The position numbers and the translations under genes were made by a program. The notes under the pieces are model-generated. The model saw nothing but the letters and a program-made list of their open reading frames with translations, did no database searches and was not told where the DNA came from. Below, one piece after another: positions 6,256 through 13,019 of a stretch of 13,019 bases of DNA; position 1 is the first letter of the stretch, and each line of letters begins with the position of its first letter. The DNA comes from an uncultured bacterium (GTDB lineage: Bacteria > Bdellovibrionota_C > UBA2361 > SZUA-149 > CALKYB01), in the NCBI GenBank assembly GCA_938022485.1, contig CALIEE010000308.1:1-13019 (forward strand), read 5' to 3'.

Positions 6256-6383
6256 TAATTTCCGTTTGGAAATTTATTCTTGTCGAGGCGGGGTGATTAG
6301 GATGAGTGAGGCGTGCTTCTGCACGCCGCAGCGAAGAGTAATCTCCCCAACGAAGAGAAGATTAAATTTCCAAACGGAAATTA
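6256..6383. repeat. 128-bp palindromic element, MITE-like, abutting the rpsI stop
   Basis: The outer arms 6256-6276 and 6363-6383 are perfect 21-bp inverted repeats. Each arm is itself a small palindrome (AATTTCC, four-base loop, GGAAATT). Further in, GGGGTGATTA (6290-6299) pairs with TAATCTCCCC (6339-6348) at 9 of 10 positions. The centre is a perfect GGCGTGC-TTCT-GCACGCC hairpin (6310-6327). The whole could fold as one long hairpin or a cruciform. The ends carry TA, which would fit a TA target duplication. The right arm ends exactly at the rpsI stop codon. It may serve as a 3' mRNA structure for the ribosomal operon, or be a non-autonomous mobile repeat. No transposase gene is present. Confidence 0.7.
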
Positions 6384-6788
6384 ACGTTTGGAGAATTGTG
6401 GTTTCTTCCGGGCCTTATGCCTCCCCGGCTTCTTCCTCTCAACAGCCCTACTATCTCTAGTAAGTAGCCCAGCTTTTTTAAGCTCTGCTCGAAGTTCAGG
6501 ATCTTGCTTCTCTAAGGCGCGTGCGATGCCGTGTCTGACAGCTCCAGCTTGTCCAGATTTACCTCCACCACTAACAGAGATTTTCAAATCAAACTGGCCT
6601 TCCTTTTCAGTAACAGAGAAAGGTTGGTTAATAACCATCTGCGTGGTGGCTAATGGAAAATACTCCTCTAGAACTTTACCATTAACTACGGCAGAGCCGC
6701 CTTCTTCAGCTGCAGGCTTTAGGTAAACCCGAGCACTTGATTCTTTTCTTCTACCAGTCGCGTAAGTGTAGTCGCTTTTAGCTGCCAT
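6381..6788 (-). CDS. rpsI: 30S ribosomal protein S9 (uS9)
   Basis: uS9 is a small-subunit ribosomal protein whose C-terminal tail reaches the P-site tRNA. At 135 residues it has a normal length. The N-terminal TYATGRRKESSARVYL block and the GGGKSGQAGAVRHGIARAL core are present. The tail ends in PGRHKARKKPQFSKR, the canonical ending. The ATG at 6786-6788 has AGGAAG upstream at good spacing. It follows rplM by 17 nt in the standard rplM-rpsI order. Its TAA stop lies in the right arm of a long palindromic element (6256-6383), so the message carries a strong structure immediately at its 3' end. The identification is secure. Confidence 0.99.
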   Translation of the reverse strand: MAAKSDYTYATGRRKESSARVYLKPAAEEGGSAVVNGKVLEEYFPLATTQMVINQPFSVTEKEGQFDLKISVSGGGKSGQAGAVRHGIARALEKQDPELRAELKKAGLLTRDSRAVERKKPGRHKARKKPQFSKR

Positions 6789-6805
6789 TATCTTCCTGTT
6801 TGCTG

Positions 6806-7240
6806 CTATTGATTAAGGGGTGCAGGTTTCTGCGCCTCATGAGGGTGATTCTCCCCAGCATAAATCTTTAGTTTACCAAGCTGCTTTCTACCAAGGGAGT
6901 TTGCTGGAAGCATCCCTTTTACAGAGCGCTTTATCATCTCTTCAGGCTTTCTAGCTCGAAGTTCCGCTGCCTTTTCTTCCTTAATACCACCAACATAACC
7001 AGTGTGGCGGAAATAGGTTTTGTCCGCCTCTTTATTTCCAGTCAGCTTTACTTTCTCGGCATTAACAACAACGACAAAATCCCCGTCATCATTATGTGGG
7101 CTAAAAGTCGGCTTGTTCTTACCGCGAAGAACCGAAGCTACTTCACTGGAAAGTCTGCCTAATGGTTGGTCAGCAGCGTCAACCAGAACCCAAGCCCTGT
7201 TCTTCTCTGCATCTTCTTTAGTTTGAAAACTTGTAGTCAT
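6806..7240 (-). CDS. rplM: 50S ribosomal protein L13 (uL13)
   Basis: uL13 is an early-assembling large-subunit ribosomal protein. The translation shows the conserved RAWVLVDAADQPLGRLSSEVASVLRG region, the KPTFSPHND block, VVVVNAEKVKLTGNK, the YFRHTGYVGG motif and MLPANSLGRKQLGKLKIYAGENHPHEAQ near the C-terminus. From the ATG at 7238-7240 it is 144 residues, close to the family norm. A GTG two codons upstream (7246) is the alternative start. I prefer the ATG because GGTG just upstream may serve as a weak SD, and nothing better precedes the GTG. It leads the rplM-rpsI operon and has a good promoter at 7290-7317. The leader includes a GGCC/GGCC hairpin (about 7263-7278) that could take part in autogenous control; this is inference. 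Confidence 0.98.
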   Translation of the reverse strand: MTTSFQTKEDAEKNRAWVLVDAADQPLGRLSSEVASVLRGKNKPTFSPHNDDGDFVVVVNAEKVKLTGNKEADKTYFRHTGYVGGIKEEKAAELRARKPEEMIKRSVKGMLPANSLGRKQLGKLKIYAGENHPHEAQKPAPLNQ

Positions 7241-7289
7241 AATCACCGTAAACTAATCTAACGGCCGGTACAGTGGCCAGAGGACAGGG

Positions 7290-7317
7290 AAAATAGCACA
7301 GAAACAGTCGGAGTCAA
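7290..7317 (-). promoter_or_regulatory. Sigma-70 promoter for rplM-rpsI
   Basis: On the minus strand, TTGACT (7312-7317) is followed by a 16-nt spacer and TATTTT (7290-7295). It lies 50 nt upstream of the rplM ATG and starts about 30 nt after the preceding gene ends. This is the best-matching promoter in the window. Confidence 0.65.
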
Positions 7318-7347
7318 CTCCCTATGAGTATCACTTTAAAGCCTAGC

Positions 7348-7869
7348 CTATTCCAGACCAATTTGCTCGGCTATGTGTTTATTATAGGCGACATAGCTTT
7401 CTGGTAATTGACTCATAATATTAGGCCAGACAGAACGAAAGTCCGTTTCAGCTTCTGCCGCCAATGATGCGTCTCCTTCGAGTCTTCTAATTTCCTCGAT
7501 TACAGAGATGAAACTACCTGCAAGCCTGAGAGAACCCTGCAGGACTCCATCTAACTCAGCTTCAATTGGAGATTCACCATTCTTGAGGCCTTGGCAAATA
7601 AATTGCTGTTGGGAGATAACTGCTTCCAGGTAGCCAAAAAATCTCGCTATCCTATCTTGGCTGGTTTGTCTTAGAGAGCCCTTTTTTAGTTCCTGAGCTG
7701 ACTTAAAAACATTGGCACTCAAAAAAATAGAAAAATCAACCTTGTTAGACAAGTCTGGAAGCTTTTTTGGATTGTGACTTATAGAAGCCCCAAGCAAATC
7801 AATAAACTCTGAGGAAGAAAGTTCCGTTAGAGTTTCTTCATTGAGAATAGACTTGAGTAAATCTGACAT
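7348..7869 (-). CDS. Conserved-looking soluble helical protein, 173 aa, unknown function
   Basis: I do not recognise this family. The protein is acidic and largely helical by composition, with no signal peptide or membrane span. Leucine-rich helices are visible at the N-terminus (SDLLKSILNEETLTELSSSEFIDLLG) and in the middle (GYLEAVISQQQFICQGLK). The last third carries an AEAETDFRSVWPNIMSQLPESY stretch. One cysteine is seen. The ATG at 7867-7869 comes four bases after the stop of the upstream exported-protein gene, with AAGG very close to the start, so translation is probably coupled. It ends the run of genes starting with the ECF sigma factor and is followed by the rplM promoter. A cytoplasmic role is inferred from the lack of targeting signals. 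Confidence 0.78.
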   Translation of the reverse strand: MSDLLKSILNEETLTELSSSEFIDLLGASISHNPKKLPDLSNKVDFSIFLSANVFKSAQELKKGSLRQTSQDRIARFFGYLEAVISQQQFICQGLKNGESPIEAELDGVLQGSLRLAGSFISVIEEIRRLEGDASLAAEAETDFRSVWPNIMSQLPESYVAYNKHIAEQIGLE

Positions 7870-7873
7870 AACC

Positions 7874-8350
7874 TTAACTAGGGCAGCTAACTTTGATCGA
7901 CAAGATAGTGGAATGTTTTCCAGAACTGTCTGTTCCCAGCATTACACTCTCGCCGTTTAAAACTCTTACTTTAGTACTTAAAAGCTTACTTGAATCAGCC
8001 CCGAGCCAATTAACCAAAACTTCGACTCTTTTATCACTAACAGAAACTGGCTGGACTTTGACAGTCTGTGGCCTACCCATAGCGTCGGAAACGCTAAAGC
8101 GGCTTTCTTTACCTAGAGCAACTTTCTGCCTGCGAGAAGTCATCTCATCGTATTTTTTATAAGGTAACTTCTTTAATTGCGGCTCCATAGCGACCAGAGA
8201 CTTACCTAGCGATCCGAAATCCGTAGACTTACCCTCTTTCTCGGATCCTTTAATAACCTGCACGCCAACTTCACAGTTTTCGGCAATGCAAATAGCAGGA
8301 ATAAAAAGAGTTGCGAAAACTAGTGCGGGGATTTTGCCAACTAGCATCAT
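7874..8350 (-). CDS. Exported protein of unknown function, 158 aa
   Basis: The N-terminus (MMLVGKIPALVFATLFIPAICIAE) is a clear Sec signal peptide, with probable cleavage after CIA at about residue 23. The mature part begins with a cysteine (C26) and has its second near the end (SCPS), so the two could form a disulfide linking the termini. No lipobox at the cleavage site is convincing. The body is beta-rich, with ESRFSVSDAMGRPQTVKVQPVSVSDKRVEVLVNW followed by KVRVLNGESVMLGTDSSGKHSTILSIKV, which suggests a small beta-sandwich. Two consecutive ATGs (8350 and 8347) are possible; GGAG at about 8358-8361 suits the first. It lies 72 nt after the anti-sigma gene and is coupled to the next gene. In this setting it may be a periplasmic part of the sigma pathway or one of its outputs; that is inference. 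Confidence 0.82.
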   Translation of the reverse strand: MMLVGKIPALVFATLFIPAICIAENCEVGVQVIKGSEKEGKSTDFGSLGKSLVAMEPQLKKLPYKKYDEMTSRRQKVALGKESRFSVSDAMGRPQTVKVQPVSVSDKRVEVLVNWLGADSSKLLSTKVRVLNGESVMLGTDSSGKHSTILSIKVSCPS

Positions 8351-8422
8351 ATCAAGGTCTCCGGCGGAATTTCAGGCTGTTAATTTTAGTACAGTAATTT
8401 AAGTCCGGTGATTTCAATAGAG

Positions 8423-9391
8423 TTATCTCAACCCGTCTTGCTTTGAAACCCAAATAACAGGTGAGCCGCCACCACTATCCGGACTCACTAAGCGATGAGT
8501 GTAACCTTGGGCTGGCTTTACCCAATCGACACTCAAAACCACTCCTCCACGATTAGCCACTACAACTCCCTGCCTATCTCGTCTATTGAGACTCTTCATC
8601 TTTAAATTGCGGGCGACATTGTTATTGGCCACACTGATTTCCTCCCCGAGCTGCCCTGTTGCTTGCTGCCCATTGCCAGCCGTAGTGGTGCCTCCTGTGG
8701 GGGCTGAAGAATTTACTACAGGTACCTGAGCAACAGGAGGCTGACTTTCGCTTTGCATTGCAAGCCGTTCAGTTTCATCCAAGCGGGGTAGGGTCTCATC
8801 TTTACTGTCGTCTCGAGCTACTTCCAGAAGCTCTTTATTTGGCTGAGGATCGTCCAGTTCAAGAGCCGGAGTACTAGGGATTTCGCTGCGCAGTTGGCTG
8901 TCATCTAATTCAACGATCTCCAATCCGACCGCATCTGACCCAACGGCCTTGGAGTTGCTGGCCTGCATTGCAAGTCTGGCCTCCATTCCATTCTTACTCT
9001 TCAAGGCTTGGAGGTCAGGATTAGTTTCTTTAAGTGTAAAAAGATTAAATAGAAAAAAAGCAAAGCCCGCTGCGAAACCGACTCCAAGCATTACCTGCTT
9101 TCCAAAAATCGACCCGAAAAATGACTCTTTTTTCTCAGCACCCTTGCTCTCAATATGTCTATAAGAAAAACCGGGTTTATAGTCTTTTTCAATTTCTTGG
9201 GCAGCTTCATGGTGCCACTTTCTAACTTCACCTTGAATCAAACTAAGTTGGCTCAAAAATTGGCTGGCTTCCGAGTCAGGCTTCTCAAGCTCATTCTCAA
9301 CAGAGCGTCGTTCTTCCTCACTAACCTCACCATCAAAATACCTGTATAAGAGGCTCTCCCAGTCGGAGATTTCTTTGGATTGCTGTGTCAT
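8423..9391 (-). CDS. Single-span anti-sigma factor, zinc-less
   Basis: Predicted membrane anchor that would hold the upstream ECF sigma factor inactive until an envelope signal arrives. The N-terminal cytoplasmic part contains LLYRYFDGEVSEEERRSVENEL (about 14-35), the typical first helices of anti-sigma domains. The zinc-binding H-x3-C-x2-C motif of the ZAS type is absent, and I see no cysteine in the whole protein. One membrane span lies at about 98-119 (KQVMLGVGFAAGFAFFLFNLF). The remaining 200 residues would be periplasmic: a low-complexity linker rich in Ser, Pro, Gln and Thr (about 120-255), then a small C-terminal segment with GVVVANRGGVVLSVDWV and a glycine-rich turn. The ATG at 9389-9391 is preceded by AAGGA and follows the sigma gene by 18 nt. 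The family call rests on the N-terminal pattern and gene order. Confidence 0.78.
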   Translation of the reverse strand: MTQQSKEISDWESLLYRYFDGEVSEEERRSVENELEKPDSEASQFLSQLSLIQGEVRKWHHEAAQEIEKDYKPGFSYRHIESKGAEKKESFFGSIFGKQVMLGVGFAAGFAFFLFNLFTLKETNPDLQALKSKNGMEARLAMQASNSKAVGSDAVGLEIVELDDSQLRSEIPSTPALELDDPQPNKELLEVARDDSKDETLPRLDETERLAMQSESQPPVAQVPVVNSSAPTGGTTTAGNGQQATGQLGEEISVANNNVARNLKMKSLNRRDRQGVVVANRGGVVLSVDWVKPAQGYTHRLVSPDSGGGSPVIWVSKQDGLR

Positions 9392-9409
9392 AAATTATCC
9401 TTGTCCCAA

Positions 9410-10093
9410 TCAGACTTTCTTTGCTGCAGCGTCTAGAGCCGAAGCAGCAGCTCGCTCCATAACTATAAACTCGCTAGAAATTTCTTTGAGGTAGCTCTGT
9501 AGTTTTTTACGGGCATGGTGGAGCCGACTCATAACGGTACCTCTGGAGCAACCCACCGCCTCACTAATCTCGGCGTAGGAGAGTCCTTCCACTTCTCTCA
9601 ATAAAATTACTTCGCGATGCTCATGACTAAGACTGTTAATCGCCTTTCTCAAATGCTTTCCCAGTTCCATACTCTCATAACTTTTGTCCGGTGATACAAC
9701 GTTCCCCATTGGGATACCCCCCTGACCCGAAGATTTTTGCAGTCCGGCATCTAAGACCTCAGCTTCCCCCACCGCTCTCTCTCTTTGACGATAACGCTTC
9801 CGACTATAATCAATCGTCATGTTAGAAATTATTCGATAAACCCATGTATAGAAGCTACTTTGACCCTTAAATGAGCCTATATTCTTCCAGGCTTTTAGTA
9901 GTGATTCCTGAACGATTTCACGGGCATCGTCAGGGTTCCTGTTTAGAGAATAAGCTAAATTAAGAAATCTGCGCTCATTCATCATCACTAACTTCTTAAA
10001 AGCGTCAGAATCACCCTTTTTGGCTAGGGCAATAAGCTCCTTATCAGACTCCGGTGAAAGCCCTTGGGACAATATATCCTTAGAATTACTCAT
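9410..10093 (-). CDS. ECF-type RNA polymerase sigma factor (RpoE-like)
   Basis: A group 4 sigma factor with regions 2 and 4 only. Region 2 spans about residues 25-98 and includes DDAREIVQESLLKAWKNIGSFKG and the -10-binding stretch STFY-like SSFYTWVYRIISNMTIDYSRKR. Region 4 spans about 148-203, with the -35-binding helix-turn-helix LSYAEISEAVGCSRGTVMSRLHHARKKL. The linker between them is rather long (about 100-140). The ATG at 10091-10093 is taken as the start; a TTG one codon upstream (10096) extends the frame. Neither start has a clear SD sequence, so initiation may be weak or the mRNA nearly leaderless. It is followed at 18 nt by its likely anti-sigma factor, and such pairs are usually co-transcribed and often self-regulated. 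I found no convincing ECF-type autoregulatory promoter upstream. The family is secure, the regulon unknown. Confidence 0.95.
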   Translation of the reverse strand: MSNSKDILSQGLSPESDKELIALAKKGDSDAFKKLVMMNERRFLNLAYSLNRNPDDAREIVQESLLKAWKNIGSFKGQSSFYTWVYRIISNMTIDYSRKRYRQRERAVGEAEVLDAGLQKSSGQGGIPMGNVVSPDKSYESMELGKHLRKAINSLSHEHREVILLREVEGLSYAEISEAVGCSRGTVMSRLHHARKKLQSYLKEISSEFIVMERAAASALDAAAKKV

Positions 10094-10225
10094 CAAAATA
10101 TTTGGTCTATGCAGTATGCTCTAGTCAATCAAAGGAGAAATTCTGACTTTTAGCAAGCCCCCTCCAATAAAGACGACGAGTCGGGGAAAAGATTAGTGTC
10201 AATTCCGTTTTTAAATGGGCCTAAA

Positions 10226-12979
10226 CTAACTCCAACTGGGGCCTGACTCTAAATCCACTTTAAGAGGCACATCAAGCTCAGCGGCACCTTCCATCACGTC
10301 CAATACTAAATTCTTAACCTGCTCCTCATCTTGAAGAGGAGTCTCAACAATCAGCTCATCGTGAACTTGAAGAACCATTTTCGATTCTTTGTGACTTTCC
10401 CTAAGTCTGGCATCTAGTTTAACCATGGCCAGTTTTATAATGTCCGCTGCACTACCCTGAATTGGGGCATTCAGGATAGACCTAATAAGGTAACCCTTAT
10501 CCCTTCCTGATGAATCAATTTGATCTAAATACCTTCTGCGACCATATAGAGTTTGAGCAAATCCAAGCTCCTCTGCTTTGGCCTCTACTGAGGAAAAGTA
10601 TTTCTTAACACCAGGGTAACGATCAAAATAACCATCTATGTAATCTTGGGCCTGTTTCCTAGATGTCCCCAGTTGTTTAGCTAAACGAAACGCGCTGATT
10701 CCATAAATTACACCGAAGTTAATAGTTTTAGCGACCCGACGACGATCCTTGAGCTCTTGCTCGGTCATACCAATACCAAATATTTCCCGAGCTGTTGCTA
10801 AGTGAATATCTTCTCCGTCAATAAAAGCTCGTTGTAAATTAGAATCACCAGACAGGTGAGCAAGAATTCGCAGTTCAATCTGAGAATAGTCAGCACAAAT
10901 CAACGTGTGTTCATTCTTAGCAACAAAAGCTTCTCGAATTTTTCGGCCTTTTTCGGTTCTAATCGGAATGTTCTGCAAATTAGGCTCACTCGAACTTAGA
11001 CGACCAGTTGCAGTAATAGCCTGATTAAAAGAAGAGTGAATACGATCAGTTTCTGGACGGGCCAATTTCAACAACGAGTCTATATAGGTTGAGCTTAGTT
11101 TAAATAATTCTCGATACTCGAGGATACTTTTAATAATCGGATGGCCATCAGAAAGTTTATTCAACACCGAGGCATCCGTAGAAAAACCCGACTTAGTTTT
11201 CTTTACTCCCTTGGTTGGAATTCCCAGCTTTTCAAATAAAATTGACGACAGCTGCTTAGGCGAGTTTAGATTAAATTCCTCGCCTGCTTCGGCTTTGACT
11301 TTGGCCTCTAGCTCCAAAAGCTCAGCACTAAAAGTCTCTTTCAAATCACTGAGTAGTTTTTTGTCTACTTTTATTCCGACTCGCTCCATCCTAGAAAGAA
11401 CAGGAATCAAGGGAACTTCGACGTCAACTAAAGCTGAAGCAGGTGTAGGTTCCGCAGGCCCAGGTCCTTGATGTTGATCAAGATCCGAGTGAAGCTTCTT
11501 TTCTAAAACACCGTACAGTCGCCAGGTAGCCTCTGCATCCCATGAAGCATAATGACATACTCGCTCGAGAGGAATGTCAGCCAAGCTATCAGCTTCCCCA
11601 ACAACTTCCTCGTATGAAGCCATTTCTTCACCAAAGTATCTCTTAGTTAAAAACTTCAAACCATGTTGACGGCTATCTGGCTCCAGCAAATGAGAGGCAA
11701 TTAAGCTATCAAAAACCAGCCCATTAACGACATAGCCATTATTCTCCAGAACACCAATATCGTACTTAGTGTGCTGACCAATTTTACCTATTTCACTATC
11801 AGCAAAAACGGGTCCAAGCTTTTCTCGAATCAGGTCGGAATCCAGAAGCTTCTCTTTTTCTAGGTTATTTATTAAAGGCAAGTAATATCCTTTACCCTGC
11901 TCCCAAGAAAATGATATCCCCAAGAGTTCTGCCTTTGAAGTGTCCAAGGAAGTTGTTTCAGTATCGAAAGCGAACTCATCAACCTTTGAAAGTTTTCGGA
12001 TAAACTCATCTAAGCCATCCGGCCCAACCAACTGAAAATCTTTAACAGGAGCACTTTCAGCTTGCTCCTCAGCTTGGAAATTAGCTATCGAGCCATCAGG
12101 TCTAGGAATATCTCTAAGAAGTTTTTCGAATTCAAGCTCTTCAAACAAACTCGTTAGGTCATCTTGCCGCGGACCAAGCCAGCGGTAAGACTCTAGCTCA
12201 GAATCACTTTTAAACGGTTCGACATCTTGATCTAAACCAACAAGCTCATAACTAGTTTTCAGCAGATCCTTGCCTTCCTCAACTTTCTTTCGAACCGAAG
12301 CTTTACCACGCAAGCCTTCAATTTCTTCAATCTTCTCTGGTGACTTCATCAACTTAGCAACTGAGCCGAAATGACGAACAAGTGCTTGAGCTGTTTTGTC
12401 TCCAACTCCTTTAACCCCTGGAATATTATCTGAAGAGTCTCCTCTTAAAGCCAAATAATCTCGAACACTCCCAGGTGGCACGCCAAATTTTTCTTCAACT
12501 TTAGCCGGAGTATAGTGAATATCTCTCATCGCATCCCAAACTGTAATCTTCTGATCAACCAGTTGGGTGAGATCTTTATCTCCACTGACTATAACTATTT
12601 CTTCAGCATTTTCTCGGCAATGGGTAGCTAAAGTGGCTATAATATCGTCCGCTTCAAAACCCTCCTTTTCCAGCGATCGGAGGCCCATCACCTCAACAAT
12701 TTTTCTGAAGTAGGGCATTTGAGGCACCAAATCCTCAGGGCACTCACCCCTATTAGCCTTATAGTCGGAATAAAATTTATGTCTAAAGGTTGGGGCCCCC
12801 GTGTCAAAGGTGACAGCTATATGCTCAGCCCTATGCTCTTTGAGTAGCTTAACGAGCATTCTACAAAAACCAAACAGGGCGTTAGTAGGCAATCCACTGC
12901 TGTTACTTAAAGGTTGAACCGCATAGTAGGCTCTAAAAATATATCCAGAGCCATCAATAATATAAAACTTTGAGGCCAA
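10226..12979 (-). CDS. polA: DNA polymerase I, with 5'-3' and 3'-5' exonuclease domains
   Basis: Removes RNA primers and fills gaps in replication and repair. Domains in order: 5'-3' exonuclease (about 1-285) with IDGSGYIFRAYYA, the EGFEADDIIATL and VSGDKDLTQLV acids and the GDSSDNIPGVKGVGDKTA helix-hairpin region; 3'-5' proofreading domain (about 310-500) with catalytic D339 and E341 (FDTET), D407 (GQHTKYD) and Y477/D481 (YASWD), so proofreading should be active; and the polymerase domain with motif A D697 (ADYSQIELR), motif B R747, K751, F755 and Y759 (NFGVIYG), and motif C H873-D874-E875 (QVHDE). Length is 917 residues, close to the 928 of E. coli. The start is placed at TTG (12977-12979) because it gives the expected N-terminus. 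No SD sequence is clear, and the frame stays open upstream to the window edge, so an earlier start outside is possible. Confidence 0.97.
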   Translation of the reverse strand: MASKFYIIDGSGYIFRAYYAVQPLSNSSGLPTNALFGFCRMLVKLLKEHRAEHIAVTFDTGAPTFRHKFYSDYKANRGECPEDLVPQMPYFRKIVEVMGLRSLEKEGFEADDIIATLATHCRENAEEIVIVSGDKDLTQLVDQKITVWDAMRDIHYTPAKVEEKFGVPPGSVRDYLALRGDSSDNIPGVKGVGDKTAQALVRHFGSVAKLMKSPEKIEEIEGLRGKASVRKKVEEGKDLLKTSYELVGLDQDVEPFKSDSELESYRWLGPRQDDLTSLFEELEFEKLLRDIPRPDGSIANFQAEEQAESAPVKDFQLVGPDGLDEFIRKLSKVDEFAFDTETTSLDTSKAELLGISFSWEQGKGYYLPLINNLEKEKLLDSDLIREKLGPVFADSEIGKIGQHTKYDIGVLENNGYVVNGLVFDSLIASHLLEPDSRQHGLKFLTKRYFGEEMASYEEVVGEADSLADIPLERVCHYASWDAEATWRLYGVLEKKLHSDLDQHQGPGPAEPTPASALVDVEVPLIPVLSRMERVGIKVDKKLLSDLKETFSAELLELEAKVKAEAGEEFNLNSPKQLSSILFEKLGIPTKGVKKTKSGFSTDASVLNKLSDGHPIIKSILEYRELFKLSSTYIDSLLKLARPETDRIHSSFNQAITATGRLSSSEPNLQNIPIRTEKGRKIREAFVAKNEHTLICADYSQIELRILAHLSGDSNLQRAFIDGEDIHLATAREIFGIGMTEQELKDRRRVAKTINFGVIYGISAFRLAKQLGTSRKQAQDYIDGYFDRYPGVKKYFSSVEAKAEELGFAQTLYGRRRYLDQIDSSGRDKGYLIRSILNAPIQGSAADIIKLAMVKLDARLRESHKESKMVLQVHDELIVETPLQDEEQVKNLVLDVMEGAAELDVPLKVDLESGPSWS

Positions 12980-13019
12980 AATATTAACCAGAAAAAATTC
13001 CGAGCTTAGACCCTGTTCC

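Noticed and set aside
6266..6460. Plus-strand ORF across the palindrome and the rpsI end
   Set aside because: It is antisense to rpsI and made of repeat sequence, with no SD sequence and no protein-like composition.
7893..8162. Plus-strand 89-codon ORF
   Set aside because: It lies wholly antisense to the exported-protein gene, which has a clear signal peptide and SD sequence.
10141..10225. TTGACA on the minus strand as a strong sigma promoter
   Set aside because: A good -35 is present (about 10197-10202), but no acceptable -10 lies 15-19 nt downstream and the start codon is about 100 nt away.

Overview
The window is about 13 kb of bacterial chromosome with moderate to low GC by eye. It carries mostly housekeeping genes on both strands. 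An ECF sigma factor with a single-span anti-sigma partner, an exported protein and a proofreading DNA polymerase I point to a Gram-negative bacterium. The overall flavour is proteobacterial, possibly one of the lineages formerly grouped as deltaproteobacteria, but nothing here fixes the taxon and I do not name one.

Layout, left to right. (1) 1-552, minus: the N-terminal 184 codons of a transaldolase, cut by the window edge. (2) 553-1254: a gene-poor stretch with one candidate 55-codon basic ORF (858-1025, minus) and its own downstream terminator. (3) 1255-3057, plus: a complete oligoendopeptidase F, closed by a strong terminator. (4) 3205-4914, plus: a HerA/DUF87-type ATPase, closed by a long perfect terminator hairpin. 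(5) 4985-6250: the accessory-looking part. Two short, apparently unrelated membrane-protein ORFs in the same orientation are each bracketed by a repeated hairpin-forming sequence. (6) 6256-6383: a long palindromic element whose outer arm ends on the rpsI stop codon. (7) 6381-7240, minus: rplM-rpsI, with a good sigma-70 promoter just upstream. (8) 7348-10093, minus: an ECF sigma factor, a zinc-less anti-sigma factor, a secreted protein and a soluble helical protein, closely spaced as an operon. (9) 10226-12979, minus: DNA polymerase I with all three activities, running up to the right edge.

The conserved genes are ordinary. The sigma gene, anti-sigma gene and two downstream genes look like one envelope-sensing unit that may read through towards rplM-rpsI, which also has its own promoter. 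The most interesting region is 5015-6210. Its repeats have complementary outer arms, a conserved length of about 116 nt and a divergent middle. The two ends of each ORF unit are complementary in a unit-specific way, as expected if each unit once closed into a circle at that repeat. This resembles integron gene cassettes with attC sites, but the canonical core sequence is not matched and no integrase is in view. I offer it as a candidate cassette array, not as an established integron.
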